Of a stretch of 23,050 nt of DNA, positions 13,456-21,386 are shown one piece after another. Under the pieces are notes generated by a model, which had not been told where the DNA came from, made no database searches, and saw nothing but the letters and a program-made list of their open reading frames with translations. Position 1 is the first letter of the stretch. Every line of letters starts with the position of its first letter. The stretch is from positions 1 through 23,050 of the forward strand of contig CAAGKO010000063.1 in the NCBI GenBank assembly GCA_900770445.1, given 5' to 3'. Source of the stretch: an uncultured Oribacterium sp. GTDB taxonomy: Bacteria; Bacillota; Clostridia; Lachnospirales; Lachnospiraceae. The position numbers were made by a program, and so were the translations under genes.

Positions 13456-15579
13456 CTACATATTTAAGTTAATCTCACTGAGCGGCAATGTAAAGGAGAA
13501 AACACAGCCGTGGGGCGTGTTGTCGTGGAGCGAGAGCTCGCCGTCGTGCGCATGCACGATGGAACGGCAGAGAGAGAGCCCGAGGCCGAGGCTTCGGCGG
13601 CTGTCTGCCACGCGCTTGCTGCCGGTATAGAACATCTCGAAGACCTGCGCCTTCTGCGCATCCGGGATGCCCGGGCCGTCGTCGGAGACCTCGATCACCG
13701 CATGCTCCGCTTCACGGAAGGCGTGGATCTCGATATGTGATCCTGCCGGGGTGTATTTGATCGCGTTGTTCACGAGGTTGATGAGAAGCTGCATGATGAG
13801 ACGCGCATCTGCCCGTACGAGGAGCGGCATCTCACCGCAGTCGCTCGTGATGTGGTGTTCCGTCGCGTGGCGGTCGATGTGCCGGAGTGCCTCCGCCACG
13901 ATGTCATCCACGACCTGGTCGGAGAGCTGCAGCTTCACGCTGCCATCCGAGATCTTCGTGACCGCAAGGAGATTCTCCACGAGCTCCGTCAGCCACTGCG
14001 CGTCATCGTAGATATCCGTGATCATCTGCGTCCGGCTGTCATCATCGAGCGCCTGGTAGCTGTGGAGCAGGGCGTCTGCATTGCCCGAAATCGAAGTGAG
14101 CGGCGTCCGAAGATCGTGCGAGATGGAGCGCAGCAGATTCGCCCGCAGCTGCTCGTTCTTCGCGAGTACGGCGGCCTTCTCGCGCTCCTCAGCGTTGTGA
14201 AGGCTCTCAAGCGCGAGGGCGCACTCACCGAGGATGGAGAGGAGGATGCTGGAAGTGAAGGCGTCGAGAGGAGCCTTCGCTGAGCAGGGCACGCCGACCA
14301 CGCCGTAGACCTGCTGGCCGGTGCGGATCGAAAGGTAGAGGCAGTGTGCGTTCTGAAACTTCTCAGTGCTCGCACCCGCACGCTTCCGATGCTGAAAGAC
14401 CCAGTCGACGACCTCCGGCTCACAGGCGTTCTCCGGGATACTGCGTGGCGCACCGCCATTCGCAGGGAAGAGGTAGCCATACCGGAAACGGGACGAGGCG
14501 ACGCCAGCGGACGGGATGGTGCCTGTGATCGAAGCAGCAGATGCCGGAGTATGCGGTGATGGCGTGGCGGCATCCACTGCTTGCATAGCAGCCGTTGTCC
14601 CGGTGGTCTGTCCGGACGGGACATCCAGCTGCATCGCAGGATAGATCAGGATATCGCGCTGCACGAGGCGCTGGATCTGCGTCGCGGTCGTGCGGTAGAT
14701 GTCGGTCGGCGTCTCGGCCTTCTGCAGCTGCTGGTTCGCGTCGAAGAGGGTCTTCGTGCGATACGCATCCCGTGCGGAGAGCTCGGCATGGGCCTTCAGC
14801 TTCGCGGCGAGGGTGCCGGCGAGGATGGATGCGCCGAGCATGACGGCGAAGGTGACCGGGTAGTCCTTCCCGTAGGCGACGAGCGTGAGCCGCGGCTCGG
14901 TCAGGAAATAGTTGAAGAGAAAGACACTGAGGACCGACGCCAGCAGTCCGCAGGTGTAGCCGCTGGTGCTGACGGAGGTCATCAGTACGCCGAGGAGATA
15001 GATCGTGATGATGTTCGCGTCGGTGTAGTGCAGGCGGAAGAAGAGGAAGCCAATGATGGTGGCCGCTGCCTGAATGACGAGCGTGAGAACGAGATCCCGC
15101 AGGGTGGGTATCGACGGTGCGATCGCCAGCATTGGCCGCTGTGTATGGCGGACGACCTCTGCATCCGGGATGATGTGGATCTCGACGGTGGGCGCGAGCT
15201 CGGTGAGGCGTTCGGTCAGGGACGGGTGGCTCCAGAAGTGCCGGCGTTCCGCACCGCTGCGGCCGAGGACGATCTTCGTGATGCCGGAGACGCGCGCGTA
15301 CTCGGCGATCTGTGTCGGGACGTCGTCGCCGTGGGTGGTGACGATTTCCGCGCCGAGCTCCGTCGCGAGGCGGACGTGCGTCTGGAGGCGCTCCTCATCC
15401 TCGCTGCTCAGCGCCCGGTTCCCCGGCGTCTGTACGTAGAGTGCGGTCAGTGTGCCCCCGAAGGCCTGCGCCATCTGCGCTGCCATGCGGACGATACGCT
15501 CGTTCGACGGCGAGGGGGAGAGGCAGACGAGGATATGTTCGTTTGATTGATTACTGGATTTTGTTTCTGCTTTTGTCAT
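13456..15579 (-). CDS. kdpD: KdpD-like sensor kinase lacking the N-terminal KdpD domain
   Basis: From ATG 15579 the protein has 707 residues; GAAAGGGAA lies six to eight bases upstream. Full KdpD is about 900 residues; here the N-terminal nucleotide-binding KdpD domain is absent and the protein opens directly with the USP domain (about 14-150). Four TM helices of the DUF4118 module follow (about 163-275), then a GAF-like region interrupted by an Ala/Thr/Ser/Pro-rich insert, HisKA with H488 (SISHDLRTPLTS), and an ATPase domain with DDGPGIP and LGLGLSLC. In the USP domain, S21-P-S23, twenty residues, then LTALY (44-48) fits the SxS-x20-FTAxY motif reported for c-di-AMP binding in Staphylococcus aureus KdpD. 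It probably senses K+ or turgor state together with c-di-AMP and signals to KdpE. Confidence 0.88.
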   Translation of the reverse strand: MTKAETKSSNQSNEHILVCLSPSPSNERIVRMAAQMAQAFGGTLTALYVQTPGNRALSSEDEERLQTHVRLATELGAEIVTTHGDDVPTQIAEYARVSGITKIVLGRSGAERRHFWSHPSLTERLTELAPTVEIHIIPDAEVVRHTQRPMLAIAPSIPTLRDLVLTLVIQAAATIIGFLFFRLHYTDANIITIYLLGVLMTSVSTSGYTCGLLASVLSVFLFNYFLTEPRLTLVAYGKDYPVTFAVMLGASILAGTLAAKLKAHAELSARDAYRTKTLFDANQQLQKAETPTDIYRTTATQIQRLVQRDILIYPAMQLDVPSGQTTGTTAAMQAVDAATPSPHTPASAASITGTIPSAGVASSRFRYGYLFPANGGAPRSIPENACEPEVVDWVFQHRKRAGASTEKFQNAHCLYLSIRTGQQVYGVVGVPCSAKAPLDAFTSSILLSILGECALALESLHNAEEREKAAVLAKNEQLRANLLRSISHDLRTPLTSISGNADALLHSYQALDDDSRTQMITDIYDDAQWLTELVENLLAVTKISDGSVKLQLSDQVVDDIVAEALRHIDRHATEHHITSDCGEMPLLVRADARLIMQLLINLVNNAIKYTPAGSHIEIHAFREAEHAVIEVSDDGPGIPDAQKAQVFEMFYTGSKRVADSRRSLGLGLSLCRSIVHAHDGELSLHDNTPHGCVFSFTLPLSEINLNM

Positions 15580-15602
15580 ACGATAGTTCCCTTTCAAAAG
15601 CC

Positions 15603-15640
15603 ATTATAACATAAAGAAGCCGGACCGAAGGCTCGACTTC
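15603..15640 (-). promoter_or_regulatory. Hairpin and TATAAT upstream of kdpD
   Basis: On the minus strand a stem GAAGTCG/CGGCTTC (15640-15634 with 15622-15616) is followed by TTT and then TATAAT (15608-15603) about 25 bases before the kdpD start. This may be a partial terminator followed by an internal promoter, giving separate control of kdpDE. The matching -35 box is poor. Confidence 0.4.
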
Positions 15641-15692
15641 CTATGTTGCCCTTACCGGACTTGTGATGCTTATCACAGTTCAGGCAGGGATA

Positions 15693-15815
15693 TTATGGCT
15701 TACGGCCATGCTTTCGGAGATAGCGTACCACACGGTCCTCCTCAGCCACGAGGTAGATCCCGAAGCGGAAGAAGAGAAGCAGTGCGATGATCAGAAGGAT
15801 CCCATCGACATCCAT
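15693..15815 (-). CDS. 40-residue single-span membrane protein in the K+ operon
   Basis: The start ATG at 15815 follows a strong AGGAGG that overlaps the TAG stop of ktrA, with six bases before the start. This arrangement implies translational coupling. The product begins MDVDGILLIIALLLFFRFG: a short acidic N-terminus, one TM helix (about 5-24), then a charged basic tail ending RKHGRKP. It is similar in kind to KdpF and other small transporter subunits, but I see no sequence match to KdpF. It probably sits in the membrane with KtrB or the KdpD-like sensor. A longer frame reading through to 15929 lies opposite ktrA and is not the real start. Its size makes it easy to miss in automated annotation. 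Confidence 0.8.
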   Translation of the reverse strand: MDVDGILLIIALLLFFRFGIYLVAEEDRVVRYLRKHGRKP

Positions 15816-15825
15816 GGCGCACCTC

Positions 15826-16473
15826 CTAGAGCTGGAAGCACTTCTGCAGTGCCTTGTACTCGCCGATGACGAGAATCGTAACATCGTCCGTGAGGACGAT
15901 ATCCGGGGTGACCGTGACATTCGTTTCACCGTGCGATTTCACGCCGAGAATGTTGATGCCGTAGAGCTTTCGGATATTGAGCTCACCGATACTTTTTCCG
16001 AGCCAGTTCTTCGGGATCGGGACTTCGAAGATGGCATGCTGCTTATCGATTTCGATGTAATCGAAGATGTGGTCAGCAGTATAACGGATGGCGGCCCACT
16101 GTGCGAGCTGCTTCTCCGGATAGACGACCTGATCAGCGCCGTTACGAAGCAGGAACTTCGCCTGAACGTCACGCTCTGCACGGGAGACCACGCACTTCGC
16201 GCCGAGCTCCTTCAGAAGAGAGGTGGTTTCGAGCGAGTTCTGGAAGCTGCCGCTGATGGTGACGAAGCAGACATCGTAGTTGCCGATGCCGAGGGAACGG
16301 AGGAAATCCGCGTTCGTGCTGTCACCGATCTGCGCAGTGGTGACATACGGAAGCACCGAGTTGATGCGCTCCTCCGAGATGTCCACGGCCATGATCTGAT
16401 GACCGAGCTGCATCATCTGTATCGCGAGATGACGACCGAAACGCCCTGCACCAATTAATAAAATATTCTTCAT
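15826..16473 (-). CDS. ktrA: KtrA/TrkA-type cytoplasmic regulatory subunit of K+ uptake
   Basis: The product has 215 residues, close to Bacillus KtrA. An N-terminal RCK Rossmann domain starts with LLIGAGRFGRHLA (residues 5-17) and the acidic end of strand 2 (AVDI), as expected for ATP/ADP or NAD binding. A C-terminal RCK_C domain follows (about 135-213; FEVPIPKNWLGKSIGELNIR). Such proteins form an octameric ring on the KtrB dimer and gate K+ entry; in several Bacillota RCK_C binds c-di-AMP. TAAAGGAG lies eight bases before ATG 16473. It follows ktrB by 120 bases and is coupled to the 40-residue protein downstream. Confidence 0.92.
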   Translation of the reverse strand: MKNILLIGAGRFGRHLAIQMMQLGHQIMAVDISEERINSVLPYVTTAQIGDSTNADFLRSLGIGNYDVCFVTISGSFQNSLETTSLLKELGAKCVVSRAERDVQAKFLLRNGADQVVYPEKQLAQWAAIRYTADHIFDYIEIDKQHAIFEVPIPKNWLGKSIGELNIRKLYGINILGVKSHGETNVTVTPDIVLTDDVTILVIGEYKALQKCFQL

Positions 16474-16503
16474 AGTAGTTTACTCCTTTATTTTGAGTTT
16501 ATA

Positions 16504-16573
16504 TCCGGGTCCCCGACTCAGGTTTTACAGGTCTCGGAGTACGTTGCCTCCGTTGTCGTCCCTCCGGGTCCCC
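16504..16573. repeat. Pair of 11-base direct repeats between ktrB and ktrA
   Basis: TCCGGGTCCCC occurs at 16504-16514 and 16563-16573. Between them CGGAG and CTCCG can form a small stem. The 120-base gap within an apparent operon is thus structured, possibly a processing or stability element that sets the ratio of KtrA to KtrB. Confidence 0.5.
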
Positions 16574-16593
16574 TTAACTGAACGCTGGATTTT

Positions 16594-17934
16594 TTATCCG
16601 ACGGTGATCTGCTCCTGTGGCAGTCTGGCGACGATGGTCTTTCGGTTCGAAACGGTCGCGTAGATGAGGGTGAGGCCTCCGACACGGCCCATGTACATGA
16701 GCACGATGAGGATAAGCTGCGACAGGATGTGTAAATGTGGTGTGAGGCCGAGGGTCAGTCCGACGGTTGCGACGGCAGAAGCGGTCTCGAAGAGGCAGCT
16801 GGAAAATGACAGCCCCTCATAGATGCTGATGACGAGGGCGCCTCCGAAGAAGAGCGTGAGGTACAGCATCATGATCGTCGCGGCGGTCCGTACGGTACCG
16901 CAGTCGATGCGGCGTCCGTAAAGCTGCACGCTCTCACGCTGTCGGAAGGTCGCGATGGCGTTCGCCATCATCACCGTGAAGGTGGTCGTCTTCATACCAC
17001 CGGCCGTGGATCCTGGTGAACCGCCGATCAGCATGAGAAGAATCATGACACCACGGGAAGCGCCCGAGAGCTTCGTGAGATCGGTGGTATTGAAGCCGGC
17101 GGTACGGGGCGTCACCGACTGGAACGTGGCGGCGAGCAGACGCTCACCGAGGGGAAGACCGCTGTAGTCAAGAGCGAAAAACAGCGCTGCCGGCAGCACG
17201 ATCAGTGCGAGGGTGGTCACGAGGATCACCTTACTCTGCATGCGGTAGCGGCGGAAGCGGAGCCGGTTCGTGCAGATATCCTCCCAGGTCAGAAAGCCAA
17301 TGCCGCCGATCACGATGAGCAGCATGATGGTGATGTTAACGACGGGATCCGCGGTGTAGGCGGTCAGCGACGGATAGAGATTTTCGGGACGGCCGAGCAG
17401 GTCGAAGCCGGCGTTGCAGAAGGCCGAGATCGAGTGGAAGACGGCGTACCAGATGCCACGGAGGCCGTAGTCTCGGCAGAAGGCCGGGAGCAGAGCGAGT
17501 GCACCGAGGAGCTCGATGAGGAAGGTGCCGCACAGGATGAAGCGTGTGAGGCGGACGATGCCGCCGACCTTCGGGGCCGAGATGGCGTCCTGCATGGTGC
17601 TGCGCTGCATGAGCGAGATTTTACGGCCGGAGAGGAGGGCGAAGGCTGCGGCGACCGTGATGATGCCGAGTCCGCCGATCTGGATCAGCATGAGGATGAT
17701 TGCCTGGCCGAAGCTCGACCAGTAGGTGCCGGTGTCCTGCACGACGAGGCCGGTCACGCATACCGCCGAGGTCGCCGTGAAAAGCGTCTCGTGGAACGGC
17801 GTCCAGAGACCGCCCGCCGACGAAATCGGCAGCATCAGGAGCAGCGCGCCCACGAGAATGACGCAGGCGAAGCCCCCGGTGATAATCTGAAACGACGAAA
17901 GACGATGCATCCGCCGAAGCTGTTCTTCAGTCAT
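16594..17934 (-). CDS. ktrB: KtrB/TrkH-type K+ channel-like transporter subunit
   Basis: From ATG 17934 the protein has 446 residues; AAAGGGAGA sits about eight bases before it. A longer frame to 18048 has no ribosome site. The family's four membrane-pore-membrane repeats are visible through their pore loops: TSAVCVTGLVV, HSISAFCNAGFD, QSVTPRTAGFNTTD and ETASAVATVGLTLG, each with the selectivity glycine. It moves K+ (coupled to Na+ or the membrane potential) across the membrane, gated by KtrA encoded next. It heads the minus-strand K+ cluster. A possible -10 TATCAT lies close upstream on the minus strand. I see no c-di-AMP (ydaO-type) riboswitch in the 130 bases before it. Confidence 0.93.
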   Translation of the reverse strand: MTEEQLRRMHRLSSFQIITGGFACVILVGALLLMLPISSAGGLWTPFHETLFTATSAVCVTGLVVQDTGTYWSSFGQAIILMLIQIGGLGIITVAAAFALLSGRKISLMQRSTMQDAISAPKVGGIVRLTRFILCGTFLIELLGALALLPAFCRDYGLRGIWYAVFHSISAFCNAGFDLLGRPENLYPSLTAYTADPVVNITIMLLIVIGGIGFLTWEDICTNRLRFRRYRMQSKVILVTTLALIVLPAALFFALDYSGLPLGERLLAATFQSVTPRTAGFNTTDLTKLSGASRGVMILLMLIGGSPGSTAGGMKTTTFTVMMANAIATFRQRESVQLYGRRIDCGTVRTAATIMMLYLTLFFGGALVISIYEGLSFSSCLFETASAVATVGLTLGLTPHLHILSQLILIVLMYMGRVGGLTLIYATVSNRKTIVARLPQEQITVG

Positions 17935-18063
17935 AGAAATTCTCCCTTTCTCAGAATTGCACCTATGATAGCAGGGAAGAGGTAAAGGAGGGATAAGGGA
18001 ATAAAGGATGGTATTAAGATGGTGTAAAGATGGAATTTTTGGTATCACAGGGAAATTACTAAA

Positions 18064-19461
18064 TCATCGATAGATATCTTCCAGTGTCAGCAGGTGCACC
18101 TCTCCTCTTTTCTCTGCTTCCAGCAGGCCGTCCGTGAAGCCGCCTTTTGAGAAGATATAGTAGTGGTAGCGCTGGCCCTGACCGAAAACGGAAGCATAAT
18201 CACGTATCAGTTCGAGCTCATCTACGCCGATTTTTTCATTTCTGTATTTACAGGAGCCGATGATGTATTCATGACCATTCACCGGTGTTCCCACGATGTC
18301 AATCTGAATCTGCTTCTTTTTTCGGGCATCGGTTCCCCACCACTGGCCGATTTCGTTCAGCTCGATCGGCAGCTCTTCGGCATAATACAAGAGATAATCC
18401 TGACACATTTTTTCGAATATCAGGCCCATATAGTCCGGCAGGTAGCGCTTCACGGCATGCGGATAGGTCTTCGTGATGCGTCCTGAATCGATCGCACTCA
18501 TATTGATCGGAACGAAACGGTACCAGAAACGGAAGAAAAAATCATGCAGCATGTAAATGGTTTTCTTCCCCGGCTTCTCGGTGATGGGCGTTTCCTTTCT
18601 CACGATACCGAGGTCAATGAGGGTTTTCAAATGGTTCGATGCGATGGATGACTCTTCTCCAGTTTTCGTTGCAATCTCATTAAGACGAGATGCACCTTCT
18701 GCAATCGATTTAATGATGGCATTATAAATCGCGGGTTCCCGAAGTTCCTGTTTCAGAAGATTCCCCGGCTCCTCATAAAGATAGCTGGAGCGGTCAAAGA
18801 GATTTTCGAGAAGGGCATCATCCACGTCGCCCCGGACATCCAGTTTATTGATATAATGCGGAACCCCGCCGGTGATGCCATAAATAAGTGCATTGTCCTC
18901 ATGGGATAAGAGTGGATGAAACACCGCTGTCTCCTTATAATCGAGCGCTTCGATTTTAAACTGCGCTGTGCGGCGTCCGTACAGAGGACTTCCCTTTCCT
19001 AAAACCTGATTCTCCATGAAACTCATCGAGGATCCGCACAGGATAAGAAATATCTTCGAGTTGGACCACGTATGGTCGATGAGATGCTGAAGCATCGCGG
19101 AAATCGCAGGCTTCGCCTTCGCAAGATACGGATATTCATCGATGACAAATACGATTCGTTCTTTCATGGCCAGCGTCGTCAGCTCCGACAACGCGGCATC
19201 ATAGCTTGTAAACTGAGGCGCAGACAGCGTATCTGGACGCTCATAGCTCATGATTGCCCGGGACAGGGCTTCGAGATTTTCGATTCCTGTCGTATTCAGG
19301 GCAGAGAAAAACACCGTCGGCTTGTCCTTGCAGAACTGATTGATCAGTGCTGTTTTACCGACGCGGCGGCGGCCATAGATAATCACGCACTCAAAACGGT
19401 CATCGCTATAACGCTTATTTAATTTATGAAGCTCATTTTCTCGACAATAGAATGGTTGCAT
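18064..19461 (-). CDS. ATPase_2 / DUF234 protein (AAA ATPase with nuclease-like C-terminus)
   Basis: The product has 465 residues. The N-terminal STAND-like ATPase has Walker A GRRRVGKT at 30-37, Walker B VFVIDEYPYL with D108-E109, and sensor LILCGSS. A winged helix lies around 255-300 (a typical LNEIATKTGEE...LKTLIDLGIVRK pattern). The DUF234 region follows, with FFFRFWYRFV, a conserved FEKMCQDYL helix, and IQIDIV (D388) plus SCKY (K405), the outline of a PD-(D/E)xK nuclease core. GAGGAGG is eight bases before ATG 19461. Such proteins are widespread in archaea and anaerobic bacteria, often in many paralogous copies; their function is not established. It stands upstream of ktrB on the same strand with 129 bases between, and is more likely a separate unit. 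Confidence 0.88.
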   Translation of the reverse strand: MQPFYCRENELHKLNKRYSDDRFECVIIYGRRRVGKTALINQFCKDKPTVFFSALNTTGIENLEALSRAIMSYERPDTLSAPQFTSYDAALSELTTLAMKERIVFVIDEYPYLAKAKPAISAMLQHLIDHTWSNSKIFLILCGSSMSFMENQVLGKGSPLYGRRTAQFKIEALDYKETAVFHPLLSHEDNALIYGITGGVPHYINKLDVRGDVDDALLENLFDRSSYLYEEPGNLLKQELREPAIYNAIIKSIAEGASRLNEIATKTGEESSIASNHLKTLIDLGIVRKETPITEKPGKKTIYMLHDFFFRFWYRFVPINMSAIDSGRITKTYPHAVKRYLPDYMGLIFEKMCQDYLLYYAEELPIELNEIGQWWGTDARKKKQIQIDIVGTPVNGHEYIIGSCKYRNEKIGVDELELIRDYASVFGQGQRYHYYIFSKGGFTDGLLEAEKRGEVHLLTLEDIYR

Positions 19462-19576
19462 GATGCCTCCTCATAAAAGATAAATCGAAAATTACTGTGC
19501 TGTAAAAAACTTTGTTATAAAAAAGTTCTTTACAATTATATTAAATGAATGCCTGGAAGATGTAAAGAGCAACTAT

Positions 19577-19716
19577 CATTATGCATTTCACAAACCTGGC
19601 TACTGACGAAGCGATGACATTATATATTTCACAAACCTGGCTTCTGGAGAAGGTGTGGCATTAACTCCGGCGCTCTGCCAGCGTACCACAGGGAAATTTC
19701 CCTGATTTGTGAAAAA
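19577..19716. repeat. TTTCACAAA repeat cluster, left of fumC
   Basis: CATTATGCATTTCACAAACC (19577 on) and CATTATATATTTCACAAACC (19618 on) are near-identical tandem units of about 25 bases, both continuing TGGCT. At 19689-19704 is the perfect palindrome CAGGGAAATTTCCCTG, followed by ATTTGTGAAA, the inverted form of TTTCACAAA. The stretch 19627-19715 therefore has inverted ends like a small mobile element. It occupies the 382-base gap between the ATPase and fumC, with AT-rich sequence (19500-19560) on the ATPase side that may hold its promoter. Confidence 0.65.
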
Positions 19717-19779
19717 CCATCTGTTCTTGATCTATCAGAATTAGTAATGACTGGAAAGTGCCGGACGCAGGAATCGCCG

Positions 19780-19808
19780 TTGCCTCGAGGCCTTCCGGGG
19801 ATTATAAT
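19780..19808 (+). promoter_or_regulatory. Predicted promoter of fumC
   Basis: TTGCCT (19780-19785) and a perfect TATAAT (19803-19808) are separated by 17 bases, about 35 bases before the start codon. Confidence 0.65.
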
Positions 19809-19843
19809 GAACAGAGATTTAAGTATATAAGTGAGGGAAATAC

Positions 19844-21208
19844 ATGGAATATCGTATCGAACATGACACTATGGGTGAGGTCCGTGTGCCGGCAGAGCAT
19901 TTCTGGGGCGCGCAGACCGAGCGTTCGCTGGAGAATTTCCGCATCGGCACGGAGACGATCCCACGCGAGGTGATTCACGCCTTCGCGGTGCTGAAGTCCG
20001 CAGCGGCGACCGCGAACCACGCCCTCGGCAAGCTTCCGGAGGCGGAGGCGGAGGCTATCACCGGTGCCTGCCGTGATATCTGCGACGGCAAGTACCCGGA
20101 GGAGTTCCCGCTGAAGGTATGGCAGACCGGCTCCGGCACACAGTCGAATATGAATATGAATGAAGTCATCGCACATATCGCGATGCATGATCATCCGGAG
20201 CTGAAGATCCATCCGAACGATCATGTCAATATGTCCCAGTCCTCGAACGACACCTTCCCGACAGCGATGAACATGGCCGCGGTGCTCGCGATTCACGCGC
20301 AGCTCATCCCGGCGATCGACACGCTGATCGCGACGATGAAGCGTCTCGAGGAGGAGAACCATGATGTGCTGAAGATCGGCCGTACGCATCTGCAGGATGC
20401 CGTTCCGATCCGTTTCAGCCAGGAAATCTCCGGCTGGCGCGGCATGCTCGAGGAGTCTAGAGCACAGATTCTCGAGGCCTCCGATCATCTCCGGAAGCTC
20501 GCTATCGGCGGTACTGCGGTCGGCACCGGCCTCAACTGTCCGGCGGGCTTTGACACAGCCTGCTGTGAAGAGATCTCCCGCCTCAGCGGACAAACCTTCA
20601 CGCCGAGCAGCAACAAGTACCACGCGCTCACATCAAAAGACGGTTACGTCTTCACAAGTGGCGCGCTGAAGGGCCTCGCGGCGAACCTCATGAAGATTGC
20701 GAACGACATCCGCTGGCTCGCAAACGGACCGCGCTGCGGTCTCGGCGAAATCTCCATCCCGGAGAACGAGCCGGGCAGCTCCATCATGCCGGGCAAGGTA
20801 AACCCGACCCAGTGCGAGGCGATCACGATGATCGCGATTCAGGTGATGGGTAACGACAGCACAATCGGCATCGGCGCCTCGCAGGGCAACTTCGAGCTCA
20901 ATGTCTTCATGCCGGTGCTCGCCTACAACATGATGCAGTCCATCCGCCTCTTAAGTGACGGCATGGTCTCCTTCGAGCTCCACTGCGTCCGCGGTATCAA
21001 GGCGAAGAAGGAAAAAATGGATGAAAATCTCCGCAACTCGCTTATGCTCGTGACCTGCCTGAGCCCGGTCATCGGCTACGAGAACGCGGCTGCCTGCGCG
21101 CACAAGGCCTTCGAGGAAAACACGACCCTGAAGGAAGCCGTGCTCGCCCTCGGCTTCCTGTCGGAAAGTGAGTACGACGAGGCGGTTCGGCCGGAAAAGA
21201 TGGTTTAA
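19844..21208 (+). CDS. fumC: Class II fumarate hydratase
   Basis: The 454-residue protein converts fumarate and L-malate reversibly without an iron-sulfur cluster, as a cytoplasmic homotetramer. The signature GSSIMPGKVNPTQCE begins at G311, with the catalytic serine loop S312-S313; H182 lies in GRTHLQDAVPI; and the N-terminal TGSGTQSNMNMNEV and SSNDTFPTA blocks are complete. Length is normal for FumC (about 460). A GAGGGA ribosome site precedes ATG 19844. A malic enzyme follows on the same strand after 178 bases with no ordinary terminator, so the two may be co-expressed to link fumarate, malate and pyruvate. Argininosuccinate lyase and aspartase are excluded by the fumarase-type signature, though aspartase cannot be told from fumarase with full certainty by eye. 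Confidence 0.92.
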   Translation: MEYRIEHDTMGEVRVPAEHFWGAQTERSLENFRIGTETIPREVIHAFAVLKSAAATANHALGKLPEAEAEAITGACRDICDGKYPEEFPLKVWQTGSGTQSNMNMNEVIAHIAMHDHPELKIHPNDHVNMSQSSNDTFPTAMNMAAVLAIHAQLIPAIDTLIATMKRLEEENHDVLKIGRTHLQDAVPIRFSQEISGWRGMLEESRAQILEASDHLRKLAIGGTAVGTGLNCPAGFDTACCEEISRLSGQTFTPSSNKYHALTSKDGYVFTSGALKGLAANLMKIANDIRWLANGPRCGLGEISIPENEPGSSIMPGKVNPTQCEAITMIAIQVMGNDSTIGIGASQGNFELNVFMPVLAYNMMQSIRLLSDGMVSFELHCVRGIKAKKEKMDENLRNSLMLVTCLSPVIGYENAAACAHKAFEENTTLKEAVLALGFLSESEYDEAVRPEKMV

Positions 21209-21233
21209 CATCAGCATCTATGCTGTATGATGC

Positions 21234-21341
21234 CAATGTCATCGGGCGGAAGATCATCGCTCCGCCGAAGACATTGACCACAGAAGTATCCGATGCCAAT
21301 GCTGACCGGCTGGAGATAGCTGCCCTGTCGGAAGCATTGGC
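21234..21341 (+). promoter_or_regulatory. Two-hairpin structured region between fumC and the malic enzyme
   Basis: Hairpin 1 pairs CAATGTC (21234-21240) with GACATTG (21270-21276), with an inner stem GGCGGA/TCCGCC. Hairpin 2 pairs GCCAATGCT (21295-21303) with AGCATTGGC (21333-21341). GATGCCAATG occurs in both, so the first copy could instead pair with the second 3' arm, giving exclusive alternatives. No T-run follows. It may be a leader controlling the malic enzyme. Confidence 0.45.
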
Positions 21342-21386
21342 CGAATATAAAATAAAGAAGGAATACACATCGAGGAGGACACAACG

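Noticed and set aside
14581..15546. 321-codon plus-strand frame opposite kdpD
   Set aside because: Antisense to a KdpD-like kinase with complete motifs; no ribosome site and Arg/Glu/Asp-rich shadow composition.
15693..15815. Naming the 40-residue protein KdpF
   Set aside because: Size, single span and context are similar, but no kdpABC is present and no sequence match to KdpF can be shown.
17935..18063. c-di-AMP (ydaO-type) riboswitch before ktrB
   Set aside because: The 130-base gap is too short and pyrimidine-rich on the coding strand, without the expected paired structure.
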